26,564 bases of DNA, taken from NCBI GenBank assembly GCA_002339015.1, contig DDJC01000065.1:40090-66653 (forward strand), written 5' to 3'. Origin of the DNA: Burkholderiales bacterium UBA1834 (GTDB taxonomy: Bacteria; Pseudomonadota; Gammaproteobacteria; Burkholderiales; Burkholderiaceae_C). Both the position numbers and the translations under genes were made by a program. This document shows, piece by piece, positions 15,301 through 23,581 of the stretch (position 1 is the stretch's first letter; each line of letters begins with the position of its first letter). Below the pieces are notes generated by a model, which had not been told where the DNA came from, made no database searches, and saw only the letters and a list, made by a program, of their open reading frames with translations.

Positions 15301-16431
15301 ATGAAGCTCGAACGCCCTCTCCAGATCCTCGTCTCCTCGGCGTTCGTGGTGGCCGCCGCTGTCGCTGCCGCCCTGCCGATGTCGGCCCAGGCCACGCGCC
15401 TGAAGGACATCGCCTCTGTGCAGGGCGTGCGCCCCAACCAACTGATGGGCTACGGTCTGGTCGTCGGCCTGGATGGCACGGGTGACCAGACCACCCAGAC
15501 CCCCTTCACCACCCAGAGCCTGAACGCGATGCTCCAGCAGATGGGCATCACGGTGCCGCCCGGTGCGGCCATGCAGCTCAAGAATGTGGCGGCTGTGCTG
15601 GTCACGGCCTCGCTGCCCGCCTTCGCGCAACCCGGCCAGGCCATCGATGTGAACGTGTCCTCGCTGGGCAACGCGAAGTCGCTGCGCGGCGGCACGCTGA
15701 TCGCCACGCCCCTCAAGGGCGCCGACGGCCAGATCTACGCGCTCGCGCAAGGCAACATGATCGTCGGCGGTGCTGGCGCTTCCTCGGGCAGCTCCAAGGT
15801 GCAGGTCAACCACCTGAGCGCTGGCCGCATCCCCGCCGGGGCAACCGTCGAACGCGCCGTGCCCACGCCCTGGCTGCAGACCAGCGTGGCCCAGCTCGAC
15901 CTGCAGACCGAAGACTTCAACACCGCCCGCAACGTCGCCAACGCGATCAACAAGGCCAAGGGCGCCGGCACCGCCGAGGCCATCAACGGCCGCACCGTGG
16001 CCGTGCGCATGCCGCAGGCACCGGGCGAGCGCGTGGCCTTCATGGGCGACATCGAGAATCTGGCCATCGACCAGGCCACGCCGATCGCCAAGGTGATCGT
16101 CAATGCGCGCACCGGCTCCATCGTGATGAACCAGGCTGTGGCCCTGGGCCCCTGCGCCGTGGCGCACGGCAACCTGTCGGTCACCATCAGCAGCACGCCC
16201 CAGGTCAGCCAGCCCTCGCCGCTGTCGCAGGGCCAGACCGTGGTCACCGAAAAGGCGGACATCCGCATCAACCAGGAGCCTGGCGCGCTGATTCAGCTGC
16301 CCGCCGGCACCAAGCTCACCGACGTGGTCAAGGCGCTCAACACGCTGGGCGCCAACCCTCAGGATCTGCTGGCGATCCTGCAGGCCATGAAAGCGGCCGG
16401 CGCGCTCCAGGCGGAGTTGGAGGTGATCTGA
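15301..16431 (+). CDS. flgI: Flagellar P-ring protein FlgI
   Basis: This 376-residue FlgI forms the periplasmic ring around the rod at the peptidoglycan. A Sec signal peptide is clear (hydrophobic stretch from about 10 to 26, cleavage after SAQA at residue 31). The mature N terminus RLKDIASVQGVRPNQLMGYG followed by LVVGLDGTGD is the family hallmark, and AVAHGNLSVTI and the C-terminal LGANPQDLLAILQAMKAAG are also typical. The mature protein contains a single Cys (in GPCAVAHG), so the intramolecular disulphide known from enterobacterial FlgI cannot form. No SD is evident and an 8-bp hairpin ends just before the ATG. flgJ starts one base after the stop. Confidence 0.97.
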   Translation: MKLERPLQILVSSAFVVAAAVAAALPMSAQATRLKDIASVQGVRPNQLMGYGLVVGLDGTGDQTTQTPFTTQSLNAMLQQMGITVPPGAAMQLKNVAAVLVTASLPAFAQPGQAIDVNVSSLGNAKSLRGGTLIATPLKGADGQIYALAQGNMIVGGAGASSGSSKVQVNHLSAGRIPAGATVERAVPTPWLQTSVAQLDLQTEDFNTARNVANAINKAKGAGTAEAINGRTVAVRMPQAPGERVAFMGDIENLAIDQATPIAKVIVNARTGSIVMNQAVALGPCAVAHGNLSVTISSTPQVSQPSPLSQGQTVVTEKADIRINQEPGALIQLPAGTKLTDVVKALNTLGANPQDLLAILQAMKAAGALQAELEVI

Positions 16432-16432
16432 C

Positions 16433-17392
16433 ATGAGCAGCTTCACATCATCGATGTCCAATGGCAACGCTTCGTTGACCATGGATCTGCGCTCGCTGGA
16501 CAGCCTGCGTGCCAGTGCCGCCAAGGGCGGCAAGGACCAGGCCGGCCTGAAAGAGGCGGCCAAGCAACTCGAGTCGCTGTTCATGGCCGAGCTGCTCAAA
16601 TCCATGCGCGCCACGACCATGAGCACCGGCATGCTGGACAACCAGGCCACCGAGATGGGCAACAACATGCTCGACACGCAGCTGTCGAGCAAGATGAGCG
16701 GCCTGCCCGGCGGCCTGGGCGACATGATCCTCAAGCAGCTCGAACGCCAGGTGGGCAAGGTGGCCTCGGGCGACAAGGCCGCCGACGGCACCGGGCTGAA
16801 CCTGCCCTCGGGCCGCCTGGGCGGCCTGAGCGGCGCCATCGACACCAGCGGCATCAGGGGCACAGCCCGCACCAGTGCGGCCTCTGGCGCCGATGCCGAC
16901 ATCGACGACAAGAAGCTCAGCCCCTCGCAGCGTTTCGTGCGCAAGCATGCCGAGGCGGCCGAAGCCGCCGAGAAGGCCACGGGCATCCCGTCGGAACACA
17001 TCCTGGGCCAGGCCGCGCTGGAATCGGGCTGGGGCCGCAAGGAGCCCAAGATGGCCGATGGCACCAGCAGCCACAACCTGTTCGGCATCAAGGCCACGTC
17101 CAGTTGGACGGGCAAGGTCGCCGAGGTGACCACCACCGAGTACATCGGCGGTGTCGCCAGAAAAGTCACGGCCAAATTCCGCGCCTACGACTCCTACGAG
17201 GATTCGTTCAAGGACCATGCGCGCCTGCTCAGCCAGAGCCCGCGCTATGCTCAGACGGTGGCCCAGGCAGACACGGCCAAGGGCTTTGCCCAGGGCCTGC
17301 AGAAGGCTGGCTATGCCACCGACCCGGCCTACGCGGACAAGCTCACCAAGGTCATCAACACCACGCTGCGCCTGCAGCGCTCCGTCACATGA
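16433..17392 (+). CDS. flgJ: Rod cap and peptidoglycan muramidase FlgJ
   Basis: This 319-residue two-domain FlgJ combines a rod-capping N-terminal domain (about 30-110, with LKEAAKQLESLFMAELLKSM) with a C-terminal GH73-type glucosaminidase (about 165-319). The catalytic Glu is Glu-197 in QAALESGWG, followed by SSHNLFGIKA and the late TKVINTTLRLQ segment. The linker (111-163) is Gly/Ser/Asp-rich and probably flexible. It opens the peptidoglycan so the rod can pass. The start lies one base after the flgI stop, so translation is probably coupled. The dual-domain form is the one seen in beta- and gammaproteobacteria. Confidence 0.96.
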   Translation: MSSFTSSMSNGNASLTMDLRSLDSLRASAAKGGKDQAGLKEAAKQLESLFMAELLKSMRATTMSTGMLDNQATEMGNNMLDTQLSSKMSGLPGGLGDMILKQLERQVGKVASGDKAADGTGLNLPSGRLGGLSGAIDTSGIRGTARTSAASGADADIDDKKLSPSQRFVRKHAEAAEAAEKATGIPSEHILGQAALESGWGRKEPKMADGTSSHNLFGIKATSSWTGKVAEVTTTEYIGGVARKVTAKFRAYDSYEDSFKDHARLLSQSPRYAQTVAQADTAKGFAQGLQKAGYATDPAYADKLTKVINTTLRLQRSVT

Positions 17393-17412
17393 CGTCCGGG
17401 AGGCGGTGAACC

Positions 17413-19365
17413 ATGGGATCAGGACTCTTCGCGCTCGGCACCCGCGCCATGTTCGCCAACACGGCGGTGCTCGACACGATCAGCAACAACATCAGCAACG
17501 CCAACACCGAAGGCTACTCACGCCAGCAGGTGGAGCTGGCCACGGAAGACGGCCGCTTCACCGGCGCCGGCTTCTTCGGCCGCGGCGTGCGCATCGCCAC
17601 AGTCAGCCGCACCTCGGATCCTTACCTGGCCCGCGAAGCCAACAACACCGCCTCGGTGGCCTCGGCCGACCAGGCCCGCCTGGACAAGCTCACGCAACTT
17701 GAGAAGGTGTTCCCGCTGGGCGAAGGCGGCCTGGGCTATTCGGCTGGCCAGATGCTCAATGCCTTCGTCGATGTGGCCAACCAGCCGCAAGACCTCTCCG
17801 CACGGCAGGTGGTGCTGGCCCGCGCCGAAGATTTCGCCTCGCGCATCCGCTCGGCCGACACGCAACTGTCTTCCCTGCAGGAAGGCGTGACCAATGACCT
17901 GCGCAATACCGTCGCGCAGGTCAACTCCATTGCACAGAACATCGCCAACATCAACCAGAAGATCGCGTCGGTCAAGGGCGTGGGCCATTCGCCCAACGAC
18001 CTGCTCGACCAGCGCGACCTGCTGGTCAAGCAGCTCAACGAACTGATCCAGGTCTCCACAGTGGAGGCCGACGACGGCACGCTGGGCATCTTCATCGGCG
18101 GCGGCCAGCGGCTGGTGCTCAGCAACCAGGCCGAGAAGCTGGCCATCGGCACCGACGAGTTCGATTCCTCCAAGGCCACGCTGCTGATCTCCGACGTGGG
18201 CATCAACCGCCCCGTCAACGAAGGGCTGGTGCTGGGCGGCACCATCGCCGGGCTGCTCAAGGTGCAGAACCAGGACATCCCGCAGGCGCGGGCCCTGCTC
18301 GGCCAGATGGGTGCAGCACTGGCCTGGCGCGTGAACCAGCAACAATCGCTGGGCCTGAACCTGGGCACCCCGCCCGGTGCCGGCGGTGCGATCTTCTCGA
18401 CCGGCACGCCACAGGTTCTGCCCTCCACCAAGAACACCTCGTCGCTGTCGCCCCCGCCGGTGTCCATGACCATCCTGGATGGCCGCGAACTGCAGGCCAG
18501 CGACTACAGCCTGGTACCCGACCCCGCCGTGGCCGGCCAGTACACGCTGACCCGCAAGAGCGATGGCCTGGTCACCAGCGTGGTCGATGGCAGCGAAGTC
18601 GACGGCTTTCGCATCAACATCACCGGTGCTGTCAACGCGGGCGACCAGTTCGAACTGCGCCCCGCCAGCGCATCGGCCGGGCAGATGAAGCGCGTGCTGG
18701 ACAACCCCACCGGCATCGCCGCCGCATCACCCTTCACCGCCACCACCAACGCGGCCAACAAGGGCACGGCCACCGTGGGCTCGCTGTCCATGGTGTCGCA
18801 GCCGGACGCTGCCCTGCCCCCGCTCAACGGCACCGAGCTGAACATCGTGTTCACCTCGGCCAGTGGCGACTACGAACTTCAATCGCCCCTGGGCACGGCC
18901 GTGGCCACAGGCACCTGGCAGGCTGGCAGCCCCATCAGCTACAACGGCTTCAACCTGATGCTCAACGGCGTGCCCTCCAACGGCGACGTCATCAAGGTCG
19001 AGAACACCACCTACCCCGCCGGCAACAACGGCAATGCCCTGTCGCTGCTGGCGCTGCGTGATGAGGACATCGTCGGCCGGCGCGACAACGGCGGCGGCAG
19101 CACCGCGCCAGGCGCCACCATCACCAATGCGTATTCGCAGCTGATCGGCGCCATCGGCGTGCAGGTGCAAGGCGCGAAGACCTCGGCCGAGATCTCGGCC
19201 ACCCTGGCGTCCAACGCCCAGGAGATCCTGACCAACAAGACGGGCGTCAACCTCGACGAGGAAGCCGCCCGCCTGATCCAGTTCCAGCAGAGCTACCAGG
19301 CCGCCGCGAAGATCCTGCAGATTGCGCAGACCATCTTCGACACCCTGCTCGAAACCGCCCGCTGA
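17413..19365 (+). CDS. flgK: Hook-filament junction protein FlgK
   Basis: This 650-residue FlgK (HAP1) connects hook and filament. The N-terminal motif is LDTISNNISNANTEGYSRQQ (about residues 20-39), and the C terminus (NLDEEAARLIQFQQSYQAAA then KILQIAQTIFDTLLETAR) matches the family. It is about 100 residues longer than E. coli FlgK (547). The extra length lies in the central variable part (about 350-540), which appears to hold two related beta-rich modules ending in GDQFELRP and GDVIKVEN. A strong GGGAGG SD precedes the ATG. FlgN is the expected chaperone. No sigma-28 promoter is apparent at the 3' end of flgJ, unlike the enteric arrangement. Confidence 0.97.
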   Translation: MGSGLFALGTRAMFANTAVLDTISNNISNANTEGYSRQQVELATEDGRFTGAGFFGRGVRIATVSRTSDPYLAREANNTASVASADQARLDKLTQLEKVFPLGEGGLGYSAGQMLNAFVDVANQPQDLSARQVVLARAEDFASRIRSADTQLSSLQEGVTNDLRNTVAQVNSIAQNIANINQKIASVKGVGHSPNDLLDQRDLLVKQLNELIQVSTVEADDGTLGIFIGGGQRLVLSNQAEKLAIGTDEFDSSKATLLISDVGINRPVNEGLVLGGTIAGLLKVQNQDIPQARALLGQMGAALAWRVNQQQSLGLNLGTPPGAGGAIFSTGTPQVLPSTKNTSSLSPPPVSMTILDGRELQASDYSLVPDPAVAGQYTLTRKSDGLVTSVVDGSEVDGFRINITGAVNAGDQFELRPASASAGQMKRVLDNPTGIAAASPFTATTNAANKGTATVGSLSMVSQPDAALPPLNGTELNIVFTSASGDYELQSPLGTAVATGTWQAGSPISYNGFNLMLNGVPSNGDVIKVENTTYPAGNNGNALSLLALRDEDIVGRRDNGGGSTAPGATITNAYSQLIGAIGVQVQGAKTSAEISATLASNAQEILTNKTGVNLDEEAARLIQFQQSYQAAAKILQIAQTIFDTLLETAR

Positions 19366-19376
19366 GGAGTCTCACG

Positions 19377-20603
19377 ATGCGCATCAGTACTGCCTACAGC
19401 TTCGACTCGGCGATTGCCAACCTGCAAAAGCGCCAGAACGACCTGACCGAATCGCAAATGCAGTTGACCACCGGCAAGCGCGTCAACAACGCCAGCGACG
19501 ACCCTGTGGCCGCCGCGCGGGCCGAGCGCGCCCTGGCCACCATGTCGCGCAGCGATGCCAACCAGCGTGGGCTGGAAGCCAGCCGCAACTCCATGACGCT
19601 GGCTTCGGGCGTGCTGCGCGACTCGGTCGAACTGCTGCAGCAAGCGCGCGAATCACTGGTGGCTGCCGGCAATGGCAGCTATTCCGACGCCGAGCGCCAG
19701 AGCCTGGCCGTGCGTCTCAAGGAGATCCGCAACCAGCTGCTGTCGGTGGCCAACCGCTCCGATGGCAGCGGCGGCTTTGTGTTCGGCGGCCAGGGCTCGT
19801 CCAGCCCGCCGTTCATCGACGCGCCCGGCGGCGTGCAGTTCGTGGGCCAGGGCGGCCAGGCCCAGGGCTCGTCCAGCGAGAACGTGAACCTCACGGTCGA
19901 TGGTGACCTGGTCTGGCTCAAGGCCAAGACCGGCAACGGCGTGTTCACCACCGAGGCCGCGACCACCAATACCGGCTCGTCGTGGATCAGCCCCGGTACC
20001 GTCAGCACGCCCAATGACGTGCCTTACCCGGCCGCCACTGGCGCCACACCGCCCACTTACACCATCCAGTTCGACGTGACCGGCGGCGTGACCACCTATT
20101 CCGTGCTCGAGGACGGCAATCCGCTGGCCGGCGGTCTGCCTTACACCACTGGCGCCGGCATTGAAATTCCAGGGCGCGGCATGACCGTGAACGTGGCGGG
20201 CACCCCGGCCAACGGCGACACGTTCACCATCGGCCAGTCCAGCAATTCGCTGAGCGTGTTCGACACCCTCGACAAGGTGATCGCCCAGCTCAACACCACC
20301 AGCCTGAACAACGGCCAGATCCAGCAATCCGTCAACAACGGCCTGAGCAACCTGGACAGCGTGCTGGGCAACATGATGTCGGCAGAATCGGCCGCAGGCG
20401 AGACCCTCAACCGCCTGGACGGCATCGAGGGCCGGATCGCCACGCTCAAGCTCACGGCGCAGACCGACCGCTCCAGCGCGGAAGATCTCGACATGGTGGA
20501 GGCGATTTCGGCGTTCCAGAGCAAGCAAACCGGCTACGATGCAGCCTTGAAGAGCTATTCGATGGTGCAGAAGCTCTCGCTGTTCCAGTATGTGAACGGC
20601 TGA
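19377..20603 (+). CDS. flgL: Hook-filament junction protein FlgL
   Basis: This 408-residue FlgL (HAP3) begins MRISTAYSFDSAIANLQKRQ and has the flagellin-like LTTGKRVNNASDDPVAAARA block (about 29-48). A flagellin-type C-terminal helix (EDLDMVEAISAFQSKQTGYD, then AALKSYSMVQKLSLFQYVNG) closes the protein. It is longer than E. coli FlgL (317) because of a central insertion that contains a module (about 228-290, ending NGDTFTIG) resembling those in FlgK. An SD GAGGAG lies 8 nt before the ATG, and the gap from flgK is 11 bp. It is the last structural gene of the cluster. Confidence 0.97.
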   Translation: MRISTAYSFDSAIANLQKRQNDLTESQMQLTTGKRVNNASDDPVAAARAERALATMSRSDANQRGLEASRNSMTLASGVLRDSVELLQQARESLVAAGNGSYSDAERQSLAVRLKEIRNQLLSVANRSDGSGGFVFGGQGSSSPPFIDAPGGVQFVGQGGQAQGSSSENVNLTVDGDLVWLKAKTGNGVFTTEAATTNTGSSWISPGTVSTPNDVPYPAATGATPPTYTIQFDVTGGVTTYSVLEDGNPLAGGLPYTTGAGIEIPGRGMTVNVAGTPANGDTFTIGQSSNSLSVFDTLDKVIAQLNTTSLNNGQIQQSVNNGLSNLDSVLGNMMSAESAAGETLNRLDGIEGRIATLKLTAQTDRSSAEDLDMVEAISAFQSKQTGYDAALKSYSMVQKLSLFQYVNG

Positions 20604-20633
20604 CCCCACCCGCAGCCCTTAGCCGCCCCACTC

Positions 20634-21830
20634 ATGAGTGAACATCCGATCCTCGGACAGATTGCCCTGGCCTACAGCCCGGTGATCGACCGCAACCGCG
20701 CCGTCATCGCCACCCGGCTGACGGTGTTCCCGCTGCAGCAAGGCAGCCAGCTCGATGCCGGTGCGCTGCTTCAGGCCATCGCCGATGTCTGGCCCACAGG
20801 CGGCGCCAGCCAAGTCTGGCTCAATGCCCTGAGCGAGAACCTGCTCGAGGGCCTGCTGCAGGCTCAGCCGGCCACGCATGTCTTCATCGAGATCCCGGCC
20901 TTCATGGCCGGCGATGGCGCCCACACCGAGGCCATCACCACGCTGCATGCCAACGGCAACACCCTGCTGCTCAAGGGCCGTCCGCTGCAGGAGCTGCCCC
21001 GCGAAGTACTGCCCTGCTTCAAGTATTCCATCGTCGATCTGGCCGATGACCGTCGGGTGGACGAGACCGTGGCCAGTTCGTCCGGCGTGGCACGCACCGT
21101 GAGCCATGTGCAGAACGGCGTCACCAACGTGGCCGACATGGAAGCCGCCTTCCGCCGCGGTGCCACGGCCGTGATGGGCTGGCCCATCGACGACGCCATC
21201 CAGACTGGTGCCCGCAAGGCCGAACAGCCTTCGCTGCAAGCCATCGTGCTGCTGATCGACCAGGTGCACAAGGAGGCCGACATCGAGGATCTGGAAGGCA
21301 CGCTCAAGCGTGACCCCGCCCTGGCCTACAAGCTGCTGCGCTACATCAACTCGCCGGCCTTCGGGCTGTCGGTGGAGATCTCGTCCTTCCGCCACGCCAT
21401 CATGGTGCTGGGCTACCAGCGTCTCAAGCGCTGGCTGGCCCTGCTGCTGGCCACCGCCAGCAAGGATCCGAACATGCGCCCGGTGATGTTCGCCGCCGTG
21501 CGCCGGGGCCTGCTGATGGAAGAGATCTCGCGCGGCAGCAGCGACGAGATGCGCAGCGAGCTGTTCATCTGCGGCGTGTTCTCGCTGCTTGACCGCATGT
21601 TCAACCAGCCCTTCTCGGAACTTCTCAAGACCATCCCGGTGCCTGAGCGTGTGTTCCAGGCACTGGTCGATGGCACCGGTCCTTACGAGCCTTATTTCCG
21701 CATGATCAAGGCCATCGAGGGCACCACCCTTGACGAGATCCGCGAGGCCAGCGAGGGCCTGATGATGGCCCAGCAGGACATCAACAGCGCCCTGCTCAAG
21801 GCCATCGTGGCCGCATCGCAGCTGGACTGA
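20634..21830 (+). CDS. HDOD-domain signalling protein with degenerate EAL-like N-terminal half
   Basis: This 398-residue cytoplasmic protein matches the two-part EAL/HDOD architecture (COG3434, YuxH-like). The C-terminal half (about 200-395) is an HDOD domain with DPALAYKLLRYINSPAFGL and SFRHAIMVLGYQRLKRWLAL. The N-terminal half (about 1-190) has the layout of an EAL barrel (ALAYSPVIDRNRAVIATRLT at the start), but the EAL triad position reads ATRL and I do not find the metal-binding Glu/Asp set, so c-di-GMP hydrolysis is unlikely. A scaffold, sensor or ligand-binding role is more plausible. It starts 30 bp after flgL on the same strand with no visible promoter or SD, suggesting read-through from the flagellar series. 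It ends 4 bp from the convergent sugar dehydrogenase gene. Confidence 0.82.
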   Translation: MSEHPILGQIALAYSPVIDRNRAVIATRLTVFPLQQGSQLDAGALLQAIADVWPTGGASQVWLNALSENLLEGLLQAQPATHVFIEIPAFMAGDGAHTEAITTLHANGNTLLLKGRPLQELPREVLPCFKYSIVDLADDRRVDETVASSSGVARTVSHVQNGVTNVADMEAAFRRGATAVMGWPIDDAIQTGARKAEQPSLQAIVLLIDQVHKEADIEDLEGTLKRDPALAYKLLRYINSPAFGLSVEISSFRHAIMVLGYQRLKRWLALLLATASKDPNMRPVMFAAVRRGLLMEEISRGSSDEMRSELFICGVFSLLDRMFNQPFSELLKTIPVPERVFQALVDGTGPYEPYFRMIKAIEGTTLDEIREASEGLMMAQQDINSALLKAIVAASQLD

Positions 21831-21834
21831 CTGA

Positions 21835-23061
21835 TCAAGGCGCGCGCAATCGCAGTATCTTGCCGTTGCTGTCGTCGGTCAGCAGATAGATCCAGCCATC
21901 GGGGCCCTGCACCACCGCCCGGTAGCGCTCGCCCCGATCGCCCAGCAGGGCTTCGCGTGAGGCCACCTTGTCACCGGACAAGGTCAAACGCCAAAGCACC
22001 TGGCCAGCCAGCCCACCGATGAAGGCGTTGCCCTTCCAGGGGGCGAAACCCTCACCGGTGTAGAACATCAGCCCCGAAGGCGCTGTCGACGGCTTGGGCC
22101 ACCAACTGACCGGCTGCGCCATGCCCGCCTTGGCCGTGCCTTCGCCGATCTTGCTGCACAAACCGTAGGTGCAGCCGTACGTGATCACCGGCCAGCCATA
22201 GTTGCGGCCAGCCAGATCGATGTTGAGCTCATCACCCCCTTGCGGGCCGTGCTCGTTGGTCCACAGCACGCCGGTGCCCGGATGGAGCGCCGCACCCTGC
22301 ACATTGCGATGGCCCCAGCTCCAGATTTCGGGGGCTGCACCTGCCGTGCCCACCAGCGGGTTGTCAGCGGGTGCCGTGCCATCGGTGCGAATGCGAACCA
22401 CCTTGCCCAGATGGTTGCGGGTGTCCTGGGCATCGGTCGAGCGGCTGCCCCGGTCGCCCAGCGTGACGAACAGCGTGCCATCTCTGGCAAATACCAGGCG
22501 GCTGCCGAAGTGCTGTGCACTGTTCACCTTGGGCCGCTGCCGGAAGATCACCGTGCCATTGACCAGCGAGGTGCCGCTGGGGCTGAGCTCGGCCCGCCAC
22601 ACGGACGTACCGTTGGTGCCGCTTTCAGCCCCCATGCCCGCCTCTGAATAACTCAGGTACACGCGCCGGTTGGCCGAGAAGTTGGGATCCAGCGCCACAT
22701 CCAGCAGGCCACCCTGTCCACCCACGGCCATGTTGGTCGGCAAGCCTGGCAAGGGCGCACTCACCGCGCCAGCCGCCGTCACGATGCGCAACTGGCCACC
22801 GCGTTCGGTCACCAGCATGCGCCCATCAGGCATGAACGCCAGGCCCCAAGGGGTTGCCAGGCCGCTGGCCACGGTGTCCACCGTGAACTTGACGCGGGCC
22901 CGCTCAACAGGCGATGGGGCAGCCCCACCGGAGTCCCCACAGGCCGACAAGGCCCAGCCCAGGCTCAGCAGCGCCAGCCACTGCCCCCGGAACACCCCTG
23001 CAGAGGCCCGTTTTCCAGCATGCAAATGCCCGTGATTTCTGTTCAGCACGACACCCCTCAT
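21835..23061 (-). CDS. PQQ-dependent aldose sugar dehydrogenase-like lipoprotein (GSDH family)
   Basis: This 408-residue beta-propeller protein is of the glucose/sorbosone dehydrogenase family, like E. coli YliI (Asd), which oxidises aldoses in the periplasm with PQQ as cofactor. Motifs include GLATPWGLAFMPDGRMLVTE, GGQGGLLDVALDP, SWGHRNVQG, TNEHGPQGGDELN and a YGCTYGLC segment with two Cys. The N terminus is a lipoprotein signal with lipobox LSAC and acylation at Cys-41; the stretch before the hydrophobic core is long (about 27 residues), so the true start may be slightly downstream. Whether the host makes PQQ cannot be seen here. It converges on the HDOD gene with a 4-bp gap, so there is no room for a separate terminator. 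Confidence 0.88.
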   Translation of the reverse strand: MRGVVLNRNHGHLHAGKRASAGVFRGQWLALLSLGWALSACGDSGGAAPSPVERARVKFTVDTVASGLATPWGLAFMPDGRMLVTERGGQLRIVTAAGAVSAPLPGLPTNMAVGGQGGLLDVALDPNFSANRRVYLSYSEAGMGAESGTNGTSVWRAELSPSGTSLVNGTVIFRQRPKVNSAQHFGSRLVFARDGTLFVTLGDRGSRSTDAQDTRNHLGKVVRIRTDGTAPADNPLVGTAGAAPEIWSWGHRNVQGAALHPGTGVLWTNEHGPQGGDELNIDLAGRNYGWPVITYGCTYGLCSKIGEGTAKAGMAQPVSWWPKPSTAPSGLMFYTGEGFAPWKGNAFIGGLAGQVLWRLTLSGDKVASREALLGDRGERYRAVVQGPDGWIYLLTDDSNGKILRLRAP

Positions 23062-23185
23062 ATCAAGGGATAACCCTTACATGTTGCGCGTGGCAACGCT
23101 AAGCTCCAGACCATCGTGGATCTGTGTTCCGACAGAGCCTTCCCCCACGCAGCAGTTCCCTTCCAGCAGTTTTCTTCCTTCTGAC
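23062..23185. promoter_or_regulatory. Divergent spacer with two small inverted repeats
   Basis: The 124 bases between the divergent sugar dehydrogenase gene and the small membrane protein gene include AAGGG-ATAA-CCCTT (23065-23078), four bases from the dehydrogenase ATG, and GTTGC-GCGTG-GCAAC (23083-23097). Either could be an operator or an RNA hairpin in the dehydrogenase leader. No clear -35/-10 pair is recognisable. Confidence 0.3.
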
Positions 23186-23518
23186 ATGGACGACATCCGC
23201 CCCCTGTTCGGTGTGGCCATTCTGGCCCTGGTCCTCACAGGCAACTACTTCCTTACCGCCTGGCGCATGGGCATCCTGCGCGCCTTCGGCCGTCGGCACC
23301 CCCTGAGCTGCCGAACCCTCCTGGCGGGTAGCGTGGCCGGGTGCCTGCCCTTGGTCGGGTCCCTGGTGGCCCTCTCCATCATGCCCTCCGGTGCACCGGG
23401 CGAGCCGGATACCTCGGCCCTGCAGATGGCCCTGCAGCTGTCGTTGTGTGGGCTCAGCCTGCATGTGATCAACGATGCACTCGTCCAGTGGGGAATGACC
23501 CGGCCAGCCGCCACGTGA
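23186..23518 (+). CDS. Small predicted membrane protein of unknown function
   Basis: This 110-residue ORF has three hydrophobic segments (about 7-25, 43-66 and 74-95) with a basic loop (RRHPLSCR) between the first two, consistent with an inner-membrane protein. I do not recognise the family. The ATG at 23186 is chosen because the first hydrophobic helix then starts near the N terminus; an in-frame ATG at 23081 would add a 35-residue Ser/Pro-rich tail. No good SD is visible. It lies divergent from the sugar dehydrogenase gene and 63 bp before srkA. Codon use and G+C content look like the neighbours. It may be an unannotated or lineage-specific gene; a spurious ORF is possible. Confidence 0.5.
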   Translation: MDDIRPLFGVAILALVLTGNYFLTAWRMGILRAFGRRHPLSCRTLLAGSVAGCLPLVGSLVALSIMPSGAPGEPDTSALQMALQLSLCGLSLHVINDALVQWGMTRPAAT

Positions 23519-23581
23519 GGCGCGTGCGCCCAGCGCGACAGGCGGCTGAAGAACAAGCAGCCCACCGCGCTACCATCGGGC

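Noticed and set aside
15259..17175. 638-codon open frame on the minus strand opposite flgI and flgJ
   Set aside because: Antisense shadow of two well-supported flagellar genes with no recognisable domain.
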